Below are positions 1 through 10,740 of a stretch of DNA of 64,000 nt, piece after piece. Below the pieces are notes generated by a model that did no database searches, had not been told where the DNA came from, and saw only the letters and a program-made list of their open reading frames with translations. Made by a program: the position numbers and the translations under genes. The number at the start of each line of letters is the position of its first letter. Within the stretch, counting starts at the first letter, position 1. The stretch is taken from contig OX485806.1 of assembly GCA_950295325.1 (NCBI GenBank), forward strand, positions 3,286,001 to 3,350,000. Reading direction: 5' to 3'. The stretch is from Polytrichum commune (lineage: Eukaryota; Streptophyta; Polytrichopsida; Polytrichales; Polytrichaceae).

Positions 1-38
1 TAGTGCGGTCACGGACCCTCAAGTGTAGTGTGAAGTCA
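1..38. repeat. Inverted-repeat arm, partner at 12,897-12,934
   Basis: This segment contains CCCTCAAGTGTAGTGTGAAG and is the near-perfect reverse complement (about 35 of 38 bases) of 12,897-12,934. It may be one terminal repeat of a large non-autonomous DNA element whose other end is there. It lies at the window edge, so the flank and any target duplication cannot be seen. Confidence 0.5.
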
Positions 39-584
39 ATACACTTTCTAGGAGATGATAGGACATAGATGTGGATGAAGCAATACCCATTTTGTATGGG
101 ATTTATCAATGAAACAAGGATTTATTTTTCATGTCCCTAGCCATCGGCAAGCCCAATGAAAACATCGTCAAGAAAAGGCGTCGAACAATTGTGAGGCAAA
201 TGTACCATATTTTGGCAATTAAGGGTAAGCGGGCGGTCAAATCCCACCAGCCACCATTCACGTTGACGGGTAGCATAAATACTTTATGGAGTTCAAAACG
301 TGCACAATAGGGCCAAAGTCCTTAAGATGACACTTGAACATCAAAATGTTATTTCAATTACTTGTTATTCAACCCTTACCAACCATAGGTGTGCAACACA
401 CGTCAAAGATGTAATGTTAAAAAACACTTTAATGGCTTATTTTGGAATCAACATTCGAAAACGTAACCTTAAATAACGATGATATTGATATCACTTTGAT
501 TCAGTCGGAATCGTGACAAAAAGTATTAGCGCTTCCATTCAAAACACTCTAAAATTCGTATGTTCCCTCTTCCAAAACCCATAT

Positions 585-669
585 TGAATCTATACTTCTT
601 CTTCTTCTTCTTCTTCGGTACAAATTGAAAAATCAATTGCAAGAAGAACCCATGAATCTATACTTCTTC
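585..669 (-). mobile_element. Severely 5'-truncated retroposon tail with 17-bp target duplication
   Basis: The exact 17-mer TGAATCTATACTTCTTC occurs at 585-601 and 653-669. Between the copies lie a (TTC)n run and a short core containing ACAAATTGAAAAATCAATTG. A short core plus a simple tail flanked by a long duplication is the mark of target-primed insertion. The same core occurs at 26,320 and 31,480, so these are ends of one LINE or SINE family. Confidence 0.65.
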
Positions 670-1488
670 AAGACCCCATTGATTGAAAATTGGTTGCCGT
701 GATTTGATTTGATAAGGCCATTGATTCGGCACCCCAAGTGCAGGTGGTCGTCTTCAGGACACAATGGAGCCCGCCGTAGTCTCCAATCATTTGTTATAAA
801 AAAATTTACCACCTTACAAAGTCAAAATTCACACGTTTTTGAACTTCAATAACATATATAGTAGTATATATACGAACTTCCGGGAACTTCAATACCAACA
901 ATAATAATGAGACTATCTCGAGGGTACTGAGTTTTGTACTCACAAATGATCTTCACCTCAGACTTGGGCTGTTCCTCAGTATATGTACTTTATAATCCAA
1001 TATTCTCTCTCCCAATTCCATGTGCTTGCATTCATTCCTTGTACTTGGCCTTAAAACATGTCCCAACCGAAATTTATACGCACCCTTTTAACCCATAATT
1101 TTTCATCTTAAAGGTAATTAAGCGGGTGTTAAACGGATACTCCTTCATATGAAACGAGCGATTAATGTGAGATGATTAGCATATTGCATCCGTCGCCACT
1201 TACCTCGTGATTTTCGAGGCTTGTATGAATGTCTTGTTCTTTGTTAAAGTGAAGATTCTATGAGTAATTGAAGGGTCATACATGTGATTCTTTCCATTTC
1301 TATTCACTATTATGTTTAGTTTGGTTAACAAAATTTTGACATGTAGTGTAATCTTTTTTCAGCACGTGTGTTTTTGGTGTCTGCTCTTAGATTCACAACC
1401 AATCATGCACCATTTAAAGACAAATGTCTATGTATGGATTAACATCGATTAAGTAGACGGGTCCAAATAGTTATTTTGCTTTTGACTA
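670..1488. other. No gene seen
   Basis: AT-rich sequence with stops in all frames. No recognisable gene or element. Confidence 0.5.
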
Positions 1489-1790
1489 TGCCACTTCTCT
1501 TAGCAAACTGTAGCTACTTTTCTTGTAACTTTTGGAGCTCATATGAATATTTTATATATTATCAAGGTGAGGATATTTGCATTCATTAAATGCTCATGCA
1601 AGTCATTATATGTTTATTATTGAACCTAGAATGGTCGAATCTCTATGGATCATATAGATCGCATTTCTAAGCACATAGTTGAGTCTCTTATAAGCAAATA
1701 TCATTTTTGTAATTACTTTTGAAGCCAAAACCATCCGCATACCACTCAAATATAAATGTTCAATTAAGAAAAGTGACAAATTTAGGCATG
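1489..1790 (-). repeat. Dispersed repeat family A, copy 1
   Basis: Diverged, reverse-oriented copy of a roughly 300-bp repeat. Other copies lie near 4,700, 16,970, 17,360, 25,560, 35,300, 42,300 and 59,040. Shared landmarks in the sense direction are an ATTTGAGTGGTATGTGG-like start, GGACACCAAAAAGACATGTG, CTCAAAATATG, and an end near CCTATGAGAAGTGG. It has no coding frame and no visible inverted ends. The class is unknown. Confidence 0.5.
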
Positions 1791-2107
1791 TCTATTTTAC
1801 CTTACAATTGAAGTTGAGATGGCTATTGGAGGGATATAACATATTGTACGCAGGTGCAAAGAATCATTTAGGGTTGGGGTACCATCTAGAGACCACCAAC
1901 CATTAGATGTACCATGCCCATCAGTTATCGTCTAGTTTCTCAAAAACCAAATGTTGGGATTTAGGATCAATTGAAACCCTATGGTCCTTGTCCTCCCAGG
2001 TGGTAAAACCTTGATGTTAGGCAACAAATGTGCAAGTGCAAGGTGGCACCATGTGGACACAAGGTGAGTTTCACCCAACTCCCATTTTATTCAAAACACT
2101 TTGTTTT

Positions 2108-2150
2108 CAAGGCATCCACCGGAGAAGTCTTGGCCATGGTGTAAACCCGG
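2108..2150. repeat. Solo PIF/Harbinger-like terminal repeat
   Basis: Contains CCATGGTGTAAACCCGGCC after CCGGAGAAG. This resembles the right end of the complete element at 22,641-23,757. No matching left end was found, so it is probably a relic. Confidence 0.4.
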
Positions 2151-4099
2151 CCAGTGAAGAACCCATTTTTGTAGTCAATCATATTACTCCATTCCCTTAA
2201 ACTTCCTTGATGGGTGCACTTCTTCATTGTAGTCTAAACCGACCCTCAGTCTTTGTTTCCAACTCAATCTGGATGGAGCAAAGTAATTCGATTGTTCCAA
2301 TATTGATTTGACATCAATGTAATGTGCATGATTTGCGTCGGGTTGTATCGTGAAGGCTTCAATCCCCTTTTGAGGTTCCTAAGGGATTTTAGTGAAGCCA
2401 TTTATACAACTAAACACTAGCCTCTTGATCATAGGATGTCATTGTTTTCATGGACCAATATAGATATTCGTTTTTAAGAGTAAGGATAACAAGTATGTTT
2501 GCCAACATAGGCATGAATAATAGAGTCTCTTTGCTCGCAACCTACTCCCATAATTGATCATTGGCCTCCTAGCATCCGCCCGTAATGGGGACAACTCCCT
2601 TGCTCATCGTTCTTCCCTTTGTTGAGAACTTTGGTACCGACCCATTCTTTTTGAATTTAGAAAAATAGATGTCATGGCCACCACCATGGGCATGGCGAGG
2701 GCTACTCTAGCGATTGAGTGTTTTGTACTCGCTAAATGAAAAGGCTTTGGTAAAAAAGTTTGGGGTGTTATATGGCACCTGTAGAAAATTGTTGGGATCC
2801 TTCATGCGATTCAATTACGATCCTCCATGCCGTCCTCCATAGCCTTCCCATGGAGGAATGTTGCTTTTTCCCCTTACACATATTACAACACCACTACTCC
2901 AAATCTACTTACGATGGCAACACCATGATTCTAAATTAAATAAATAAACCATTACAGTGAGATGAACAAAGGGGACTAGTCAAAGCTTGGGCGATGGCGT
3001 CGAAAAGAGGGAAGCAGCTAGTGGTCTTGGATGTCATTCCAAGAACGAATGGGCGGCGACACGGACAGCTAGGATGCGGCCTCGGGCTACATCAATAGTT
3101 TGGCGGGGGCAAGGTGACTAAACCCTAGCCAAGCTGGGTTGTACGATGGACCCCAAAGATAGTTGCTCACCTCAAGACACTAGGGCCATCTGGCTTTGGT
3201 TGGACACAAAGATTGGGCAAGCTGGCCTCAAGGACGCCTAAACCCCAAGGCAATGTGCCGCTACTATCCCATTACTGGAGCGCTTGGCCTTTATATAGCC
3301 CCAAAAGGAGGAAATTTGGTACCTGCAAATTTTAAGATGACTAATTGATTTGGTGATCTCCTCAAATACAACTTGCACCAATTTGCTAGGTGGAGATGAG
3401 TCCCAACCACTCAAACAATGGGCTTGTTGCTAGGGTTTGAAATAGGGTTGCAATGCAATAGCGTATGTGTCGTTTCACATGCAACTAGTTTAGGGACATT
3501 TGTCTTGTCAAATGCAAAAGACAATCTATTGAGGGTGGGCTCACAAGGATGCAAAACCAAAGAAACTCCACCATCGAGCAAACCTATTTGTGAATATAAA
3601 AAATGTGGAGTCAAAACATGTAGACTAGCGATTAGTTCCAAGGTATGAAACAAAAATGAATTAGTGTTGATGTAGCATCACTTTTTCACCAAATCCCAAC
3701 CGAAGAACATACTCCTTGTAGTTTCACACACCAATCTTTGAGCTTGGGTACAATCTTAAGTCCAAATGTCAAGTCCATCAATTAAGGTATGCCAATATTA
3801 AATTGGGATTGTTCTTGTAGTAGCCCGATTTGATTTATGCAAGCATGCTCCGTCCACCAACCTTGGTTTGTCAAGCCCAAATGTCACAAAATTATAGTCC
3901 GGCCCACTATGTGACAAGTTAATTCATATCTTTATAGGCTTGGGTCAATTTGATAGTACACTCCCACCCTCACCTTTTAACCAACTAACTATGAGTTTGA
4001 CCCACATAGTGTAAGGATAACTAGTGACACAACACTTATAATAACATGGACATTATTATGAAGATAATAAGGTAGATGTGCCTAATTCGGTTGTTTATC
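2151..4099. other. No gene seen
   Basis: No supported gene. A patch richer in G and C lies at about 2,980-3,250, with short broken frames. Two overlapping open frames on opposite strands at 3,411-3,653 have no recognisable motif and look like chance. Confidence 0.5.
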
Positions 4100-4697
4100 T
4101 TAAGGGTGCAAGCACGGGAAAGTGGACAACTCTTCATCTTTGCACAAGTTAAAGTGAAAGTGTATCAAAACTATACACTAACCTTGAAATTTGTGAAACT
4201 TTTTTTTAATGAACATTTAAGAAACATATTGATTTACAAAGTCAAGTAATTTATGTTGACCAAAAAAATCCCTCAAAAAGTCTACATATTTTAGAAGATG
4301 GTGCAAGTGGTGTGCAAGTGATGATATTGAACAAGTAATTGTCAAGAATTTGTTTTAGATCAAGTAGATTTATATTGAAGTAATGATTCTCTACCAAAAA
4401 CCAAAATAAACTTTGATGATGACAAATTTATGATGAATTCAAGGAATATGAAAATGAAAATCAAGTCCAAAATACTTAAGGTCATGAAATATACGTTCAA
4501 AAGTGGATCTAGCCATTGGTTTTTTAGCATCACTTCTGATGATAAGTTTTGAAGATCCCATCTTGGTATTCTACATTTGAGTACTTGAAGAATAAAGGTA
4601 ACATTTTGCTACTGCTTCTAGACGTTCGACCATAAAAACTATGATTTTAAAATACCCAAGCATTTTTTGGTCCACTTTGCCATGCTTGCACCCTTAA
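4100..4697. mobile_element. 590-bp terminal-inverted-repeat element, copy 1, 4-bp target duplication TTAA
   Basis: The element body is 4,104-4,693. The left end begins GGGTGCAAGCACGGGAAAG. The right end, read inward, begins GGGTGCAAGCATGGCAAAG. The element is flanked by TTAA at 4,100-4,103 and 4,694-4,697. No coding frame is present, so it is non-autonomous. A second copy of almost the same length (589 bp) is at 20,213-20,801, flanked by TACC. A 4-bp duplication of varying sequence argues against plain piggyBac. The superfamily is not identified. Confidence 0.75.
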
Positions 4698-4940
4698 GCG
4701 TACACCTATATGTTTATGATGTATGGTTAGATGCAACTTCAAAAACGGACACCAAACAAACATGTCTTAAAGTGGATTTGAACTACATGCTCAAAATATG
4801 ATGACCATATTGGGGTGGGGGGGGGGGGGAGTTTATGAGCTATGAAAATTACGAGAAATCGGCTATTGGGTCCTTTGAGTTACCAACCATCTCATACTAA
4901 CTGCGTCTTTCACATCCTAAGAGAAGTGGCTAGTAGTGTA
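4698..4940 (+). repeat. Dispersed repeat family A, copy 2
   Basis: Contains the family landmarks: a GGTTAGATGCA-type start, GGACACCAAACAAACATGTC, CTCAAAATATGATG, a G-run at about 4,813, and an end near AGAGAAGTGGC. It directly abuts the 590-bp element. Non-coding. Confidence 0.5.
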
Positions 4941-5246
4941 AAAAAAAAAGTAATCATTTAAGACTCATTTACCTTACTTCATTTGTGTATCTTTCAAGAC
5001 TTGAAATATAGTATATAGTCCCCATGTAGTTCGAAGGAGAAATATTCAAAGTGCAAGAGTAAAAAGCATATTCTTATCATCTTAGGAGAATAAAGAAGAG
5101 ATTCTAAGGGGCCCATATAACTTATTCCCAACATACGAAAGAGCAATCTGCAAGTAACTCTAAAATGAATGATGGTGTAAGAAGCATGTCAATTGTTGGG
5201 GGTAGGTGGGCCTTATTAATTGGCGATCACATCTTCATCTTCCAAT

Positions 5247-5290
5247 CTTCCATGGATGGGATGGAAAGGTGCACCAACCATCCATGGAAG
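5247..5290. repeat. Perfect 13-bp inverted repeat (hairpin)
   Basis: CTTCCATGGATGG at 5,247-5,259 is perfectly complementary to 5,278-5,290 across an 18-base spacer. Just downstream, at about 5,300-5,365, lies a Mutator-like end (GTTCATGGCGCCTATGTAAA). Probably part of a decayed inverted-repeat element. Confidence 0.5.
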
Positions 5291-5418
5291 TTGAGCCGCC
5301 TAGGGTTAGGGTTCATGGCGCCTATGTAAACTCGTCCGTTGTGGATGAAAGGGCTTTTTGTTAAACCTAGTCCTCTACATGTTTGAGGGGCAAAGTCATT
5401 CCACTTCAATCTTACTTG

Positions 5419-6713
5419 ACCGTTTATGGCATTTAGTGTCGCAAGTGTAATAGTGTCATTTACCTGACTTTAAGGCATATGCTAGGTTTACTATAATGAA
5501 AAACAACTACACCATTAGTGTCACATCACAACACTTGGCGTTCAAGGACGTTTCATGGTTTCTTTGCATGAGCATGTTTAAGAATGTTATGAGGTGTATG
5601 CCTATGTTACACAATGGTCTACAAGTTGACTAGAGCGTACACAAATGACACTTGGCATTAGTATGCTTAAGAATATCCTCCTCTTGCGTCTAAAATTGCA
5701 AACACATGACACTTGTGATTGTATGCTCAATATTATCTTTTCCTTGCTTACTCTAACGCAAAGCCATCATCTCAAGTATGCCAATGTGCTTTTTTACTTA
5801 TATTGACAAATAATATCATATTGACAATTACATGTTATGACACTTTGAGACCTCTAGGCATATAGTTTAGGCCCTTCGCAAATAGTGTGCGCGGCTCTAA
5901 ATACCATAGGCAATGTTCACCAATTATAGTGTTTAGTGTTTCATGCGTAATAATGTCACTTACCTTATTATGAGGCCTATGCTAGGTTGCACTATTGTCC
6001 AAAAAATTGGCCATTAGTGTAACCTCTTGACACTTGACGTTAGTGTGCTTACTACACTAAATATTGTATCTAGTGTAACCTCTTGACACTTGACGTTGGT
6101 GTGCTTACTACACTAAATATTGTATCTAGTGTAACTTACTTTTCAGAGTACACAATACTATATATTTTTACTATTAATATAAAATGTCGCCAAGTGGAGA
6201 TTTCAATGTTCCATAATGTCCAAACAACCAATTCAATCTTTGTAGGCAAAAAATTAGATATACAGTAAATAGTTATAGCATTGTGTAATATCAAATAGTA
6301 GGTGACACTAAATGTAATCTAGTTTAATGTCATGGCATTAGTATGCTCAAAAGTATTACGAGGTCTATGTTACAAAGTTATCAACATGTCGACCACAAGT
6401 GTAAACAAATCACCATTGCCACTAATACAAACAACATTATCTTCCTTTTGGATACTAATATATAAACACATGACACGTGCGATTAGTATGCTCACTAATA
6501 TCTTCCTCCGACACATTAAAACATTAAAAAAAACACCATCATCTCAACCACTCTAGTGTTGTAACTAGTTACACGCTTAAAAAGAAGTTATCTATGTCGA
6601 CAACATTGTCATGTTGAAAGTTAACAAACATGACACTACTAGGCCTCTAGACATCTAGTTCAGACCACTCTGTCAATAATGCACGTGACATTAAATACCA
6701 TAAACGGTGTAGA
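5419..6713. repeat. Two adjoining copies of terminal-inverted-repeat family B
   Basis: Starts with ACCGTTTATGGCATTTAGTG and ends with TTAAATACCATAAACGGTG. An internal junction near 5,905-5,945 (TAAATACCATAGGC then GTGTTTAGTG) indicates two elements side by side. The interior repeats GTGTCA...GTGTAAC phrases. Other members are at 13,330-13,869 and 34,166-34,641. Non-coding. The superfamily is unclear. Confidence 0.55.
6021..6132 (+). repeat. 56-bp tandem duplication
   Basis: A 56-base unit beginning AACCTCTTGACACTTGACGT at 6,021 is repeated at 6,077 with essentially one change (TTAGTG to TTGGTG). The near identity marks a recent local duplication inside the older family B element. Confidence 0.85.
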
Positions 6714-6819
6714 CGGATATGGAGTTTCTTATGCTATTTATGGTGTCGAATTGAAAAGCGTTTTCCACACTATAAGATAAGTTGTTAAATTCTCGCCGTC
6801 CCAATGGGCGTTTTACGTA

Positions 6820-6840
6820 GACGCCACGAATCCCTAGCTA
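6820..6840. repeat. Solo Mutator-like end
   Basis: GACGCCACGAATCCCTAGC matches the right terminal repeats of the elements at 27,525-28,173. A possible opposite end lies at about 5,300, but the flanking 9-mers do not match. Confidence 0.35.
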
Positions 6841-7029
6841 GCCACCCGTGAGTGACCCCTTTTGCATAATCCCAATGCCGAGATCTTTATGGAATAGGGG
6901 CTCCAAGTGTGCACATTACCACACACCTCTCGCACGGGCATCAAGGCCAAGGACTCCCTACGTCGATTACCATTCTTAGCATTAGTTAGGAACCGGCGCA
7001 CCACCGTACCCATGCTTTCCTATTTGCCC

Positions 7030-7640
7030 AAGTGTAATCCCCACGTATGGTCGCGTGCAATCGGGTGACGACACGTGGCACCACCTAGCGTGCATATAAA
7101 CTTTTACTTTTTTCAAAGAACAAAGTTCTTCCTCCCGACATTGTGCATGTGAATGGCCGGGAGTTTGTATAAAACGTCTAGAGTATATAACAAAGTGCCC
7201 AAGCCCCCAAAATGAATCTTGCAAAGTATATCCCACGAATCCATGCACCGTGTTTTGATATAGGGCCTTTTCCAACCAAGTGTACGGAGAGTGAGTGAAG
7301 GCATATGCGTTTGTTAGACCCCCCATACTTCCATGTTGGCCAAAATGCGATCCCCACATACGGTTCCATGCAATGTCGTAACGACATGTGGCGACTTTTG
7401 ATATGAATCTTTTATGTTGTGTTTCTCGCCGGACTTGAAATAAATAAATAAAAAGGCGTTTTTATTTTGCACATGAGAATGTAGTGCGGCATAGCGTTTC
7501 GGAGCACGTTATGAAGTGTCGTGTATATCCGCAAGTTCATTCACAAAAAAGTTCACTTGGGGCTCCTTTTGAGTGATTCCGGTTCGAAAAGTGTTTGGAC
7601 TTTGGAGAGTGAGTGAAGACACACATGTGCTTGTCAGCCG
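7030..7640 (+). repeat. Two diverged direct repeats of about 315 bp
   Basis: ATCCCCACGTATGG...GACGACACGTGGC near 7,036-7,080 recurs as ATCCCCACATACGG...AACGACATGTGGC near 7,350-7,392. GAGAGTGAGTGAAGGCAT near 7,288 recurs near 7,605. The spacing is about 312-317 bp. The repeats contain ACGTGGC-type motifs. No gene is supported. Confidence 0.6.
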
Positions 7641-7929
7641 CCCACCCCTCGCCAACTCGTCTCCTTTGTATTTTGGCAACCATCATGTCATCCCCTAAAG
7701 GCCGAGGGCAAAATCGTTTAAAACATTTTAGTCTAATTCATAAGTTCATTTTAAAGAAAAAGTAAAATACAAAAAAACATCTCTCATAGGAGATCTGACT
7801 GTACAAGTGGAAGGTTGATATAATTAGGATTATTCACACACAATTGTAGTCGTCCATAATTTTTTTTTTAAAAACCAACGTTGGGAAATCCGATATGAAT
7901 TTGAGCCTGTTGGCCCTATCATGCTCAAG

Positions 7930-8110
7930 AATCCTCTTTATGTAGGTTGGGGTTTATTGTCTACCTTATGGTGGGTGGCCTCTTGGCTTCCTACCTACCT
8001 AGCTAGTCCTCCCCCCATCAAGTAGCAAGAAGATTTCACAGTGGGAATCAAATCGCCAACCGCTCCATTCGGACATGGGTACCTCTCCACTATCACCCAG
8101 TAATTTAGAT
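7930..8110 (-). mobile_element. Degenerate SINE-like element
   Basis: Read on the minus strand it aligns with the SINE at 9,296-9,457: a degraded box A (TGGGTGATAGTGG), a degraded box B (GATTTGATTCCC), then the shared GAAATCTTCTTGCTACTTGA-like body. Weaker than the second copy. Confidence 0.4.
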
Positions 8111-9290
8111 TCATCTCGGACCTACAGTTGTTCACATGTCTACAGTCAAAAGACTATAATGTGAACGTGTATGTTAGTATTGTCAAGTATTGGTAATTGC
8201 CCAAGCAAGAGTGTTCATCTTGACCTTTAGAAGTTGACCCGACTCAAAATACACACCAAACTAACATGAATGGTTTCCACATATTTGGCGGAGCAACTCC
8301 GTTCCCATATGGCGGTGAGTTTCATCTAACAAGCCTCCGAGTGAACATATCATGTTTCTTTTTAGAATATTATGTGTCTTAGAATTGCAAGGCATAATCC
8401 CATCTTTCCACCAACTTACCAATCTTCTCAAATCTTGCATACGCACGCATCACTTCACACTCACCAATGTTGGTAAACAAAATGGCACTTCCCAAGGCAA
8501 CACCATCCCACCATGGATTCTTAAGTTGCCCATGTAACACAAAACTATGCACGTGCTTGGCAAACTTGCGACCATGCGTTGTATACATAAAAAGTAGCCG
8601 CCTTCGACCAAACTAGATTACTCATCCCCTAGACCTGTCCTCACCATCCAAATAATAGAGTTCACATTCACACAAGATCGATGCATGGATCGTGACATCA
8701 AAACAATAGAAGACAAATATGGCCCTCTAATAGAAGCACGAGAACACAAGGTTGGACAATCAAACCTCTCGTAATTACCACCCTATGTGTAAGAAGCGTT
8801 GTACATTCAAGAAGCATAAATCTATTGCAAAATATGTACATGTCCACCATCCATTATTAAAATATCATTGAAAGCAATACACCATATAGCCCTCGAGTGT
8901 CACACATACCTCGTACAAATGAAAGTTAGATTGTGATACCATCACATGAAACTCAAACAAGGCCCACCTAGCTACCGTGAGGTAGGCAATTAACCCTACT
9001 CTGCACCAAGGGGACTCTTGAGCATGGTAAGGCCATCGGGCTCAAATTCATGTTAGTCAAAATGTCAATATATATATTCTTTATATTCTTTTCTTGATTT
9101 TGCATGACAAACCAACTATGAAATTGGAGGATGGTTAAACCACGGCTACGTCAATTCAATGTAAGACCTTTTCCATGTGAGCAAATGCAATGTGAGCGGG
9201 CTTGATGGGAAGCTTGGTTATCTTTTTTCTTTCTCCTTCTCTCGTAGGGTTTTTTGGGGGGCTCACAAATGGAAACTACACCGAGTGTCA
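8111..9290. other. No gene seen
   Basis: Short overlapping open frames on both strands near 8,260-8,590 share no motif with any family I recognise. No element ends were found. Confidence 0.4.
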
Positions 9291-9295
9291 AATTA

Positions 9296-9457
9296 TCTTC
9301 TTCTTCTTCTTCTTCTTCTTCTTTTTGAGACAAAAGGCCGATAGGCCAACGCCAAAGCACATGAGGCAGTTGACCACTTGGCAAGTTTTCCGTCAAGTAG
9401 AGAGGAGATTTCACAGCCGGGATTCGAACCGCCAACATGTTCCTTGATGGCCACATT
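9296..9457 (-). mobile_element. tRNA-derived SINE with (GAA)n tail
   Basis: On the minus strand this has a Pol III promoter layout: box A-like TGGCCATCAAGG (9,442-9,453), then box B GGTTCGAATCCC (9,419-9,430), a roughly 100-base body, and a tail TCTCAAAAA(GAA)n at 9,297-9,329. It is not a tRNA gene, because no acceptor or anticodon stems form. A flanking target duplication is not obvious. Confidence 0.6.
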
Positions 9458-10212
9458 CATCATCAACCTGCATAAATGATTTTGCAATCTTTGGGTGACA
9501 AGGAAAGAGGGTGCTAAATGACAAGTCATGGAGACCATTCTAATCAATATGGCGCACTACTTATAATGCCACACCAAATCGTATGTTCAGCATACCCATT
9601 CAATTATCCAATACGGGCCTTGTGGTGTCACACTTGAGCCCAAGATCGACCATTCTACGAAAAACCAACAGTAGATAGGCGAGCCCACATTACAATAAGC
9701 CTGGTATGATTCTCTAACTCAAAGTTAAGTCATATTAGAGTTCTTTGTGAAGGAAAGCAAATGAAACCATGGGTTTAGTCCCATACCTTGAGATTACGAG
9801 AATTAACACAAAGCCACCCAAGTTTTCTTAATGCTTAAATCACCATACACAAAGAGTGATGTTGGGCTATTAAAAAAGGAATCATTCAACAACGAATTCC
9901 CTAAATCGACCTAGGACTATGCTATATTATCAAGTCGCTAAGTACACAAGGCATGCCTAATAGATTAAGTAAATTTCTTTTGTCAATATCAAGAGGAATG
10001 CAAATAACTGACGTATTAGTGTACTGTGATGGCTTTAATTCTTTATAATAATTATTATTCAGTAAGCTTGCGTTAATCTTGATTGATGTTGTTGGTTTCA
10101 TGTATATTTCTCATGATTATGAATTGGTATTCACATAACATGTGTGTTGTTATTAAAAAAAAATGAATAAGTACTAGTAGACTAGGTCCATGCAATGTGT
10201 TTTGTGCACTTT
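9458..10212. other. No gene seen
   Basis: AT-rich. No coding frame or repeat end recognised. Confidence 0.4.
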
Positions 10213-10290
10213 CACTAGTTAGAATCTATGCCAAAAAGAATTGTAGTTGATTTCAACTGCGTTTTTTTGGGGCATAGTTTTCTACTAGTG
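10213..10290. mobile_element. 78-bp CACTA-type miniature element
   Basis: Begins CACTAGTTAGAATCTATGCC and ends GGCATAGTTTTCTACTAGTG. It is flanked by TTT on both sides (10,210-10,212 and 10,291-10,293), the 3-bp duplication expected for CACTA transposons. The ends match the 323-bp element at 17,907-18,229, so this is a nearly minimal derivative: two terminal repeats and almost nothing between. Confidence 0.7.
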
Positions 10291-10439
10291 TTTTGATAGT
10301 GTTGTAGTTTGATATGAAAGAAAAGAAAATGATAAAATCTTTAGTCTTATATGGTTTCGAGTTAAACGATATGAATCATATATTTTTTGGAACACAAGAA
10401 GAAGCTACTACAAGTGTATCCATATACATAACTATTCTC

Positions 10440-10740
10440 TAAGCGTCCTTCAACGAATTTTTAATTTCATGTTGGCTTATGCGTGGCTCCTTTCAACAAC
10501 TAGACTTCAACATAGAGAACAAGATGGAACACGGATCAAAAATATTTTAATTCGACAGTCACTTTGTGCAAGACAAGTTTATCTCATCGCAAGGCTCCAA
10601 TGCAATTATTCATGTCACCTCTTTGCTATTCTAGGAAATCAACCTTTTTGAAACCATTGGATGTACTTTTAGTCCCACATGTTTTCTGGATTTTTGTAAT
10701 ATAAAATCACGTTCATTTTATTTCATTAATGGATGAAATT
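10440..10740 (+). mobile_element. LINE 3'-end fragment
   Basis: The last 100 bases (GTACTTTTAGTCCCACATG, then a GATTTTTGTAATATAAAATCA-like stretch and CATTTTATTTCATT) parallel the 3' ends of the LINE copies at 24,360-24,905 (+), 39,815-40,380 (-) and 62,933-62,985 (-). The upstream part is too decayed to translate. Confidence 0.45.

Noticed and set aside
3411-3653. Small gene on either strand
   Set aside because: Two overlapping frames on opposite strands without known motifs, in repeat-rich DNA. Chance is the simpler explanation.
4100-4103. piggyBac assignment from the TTAA flank
   Set aside because: The second copy is flanked by TACC, so the target is not strictly TTAA.
9419-9430. tRNA gene (GGTTCGAATCCC in reverse)
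   Set aside because: Box B is perfect, but no acceptor, D or anticodon stems form around it. The body and GAA tail fit a SINE.
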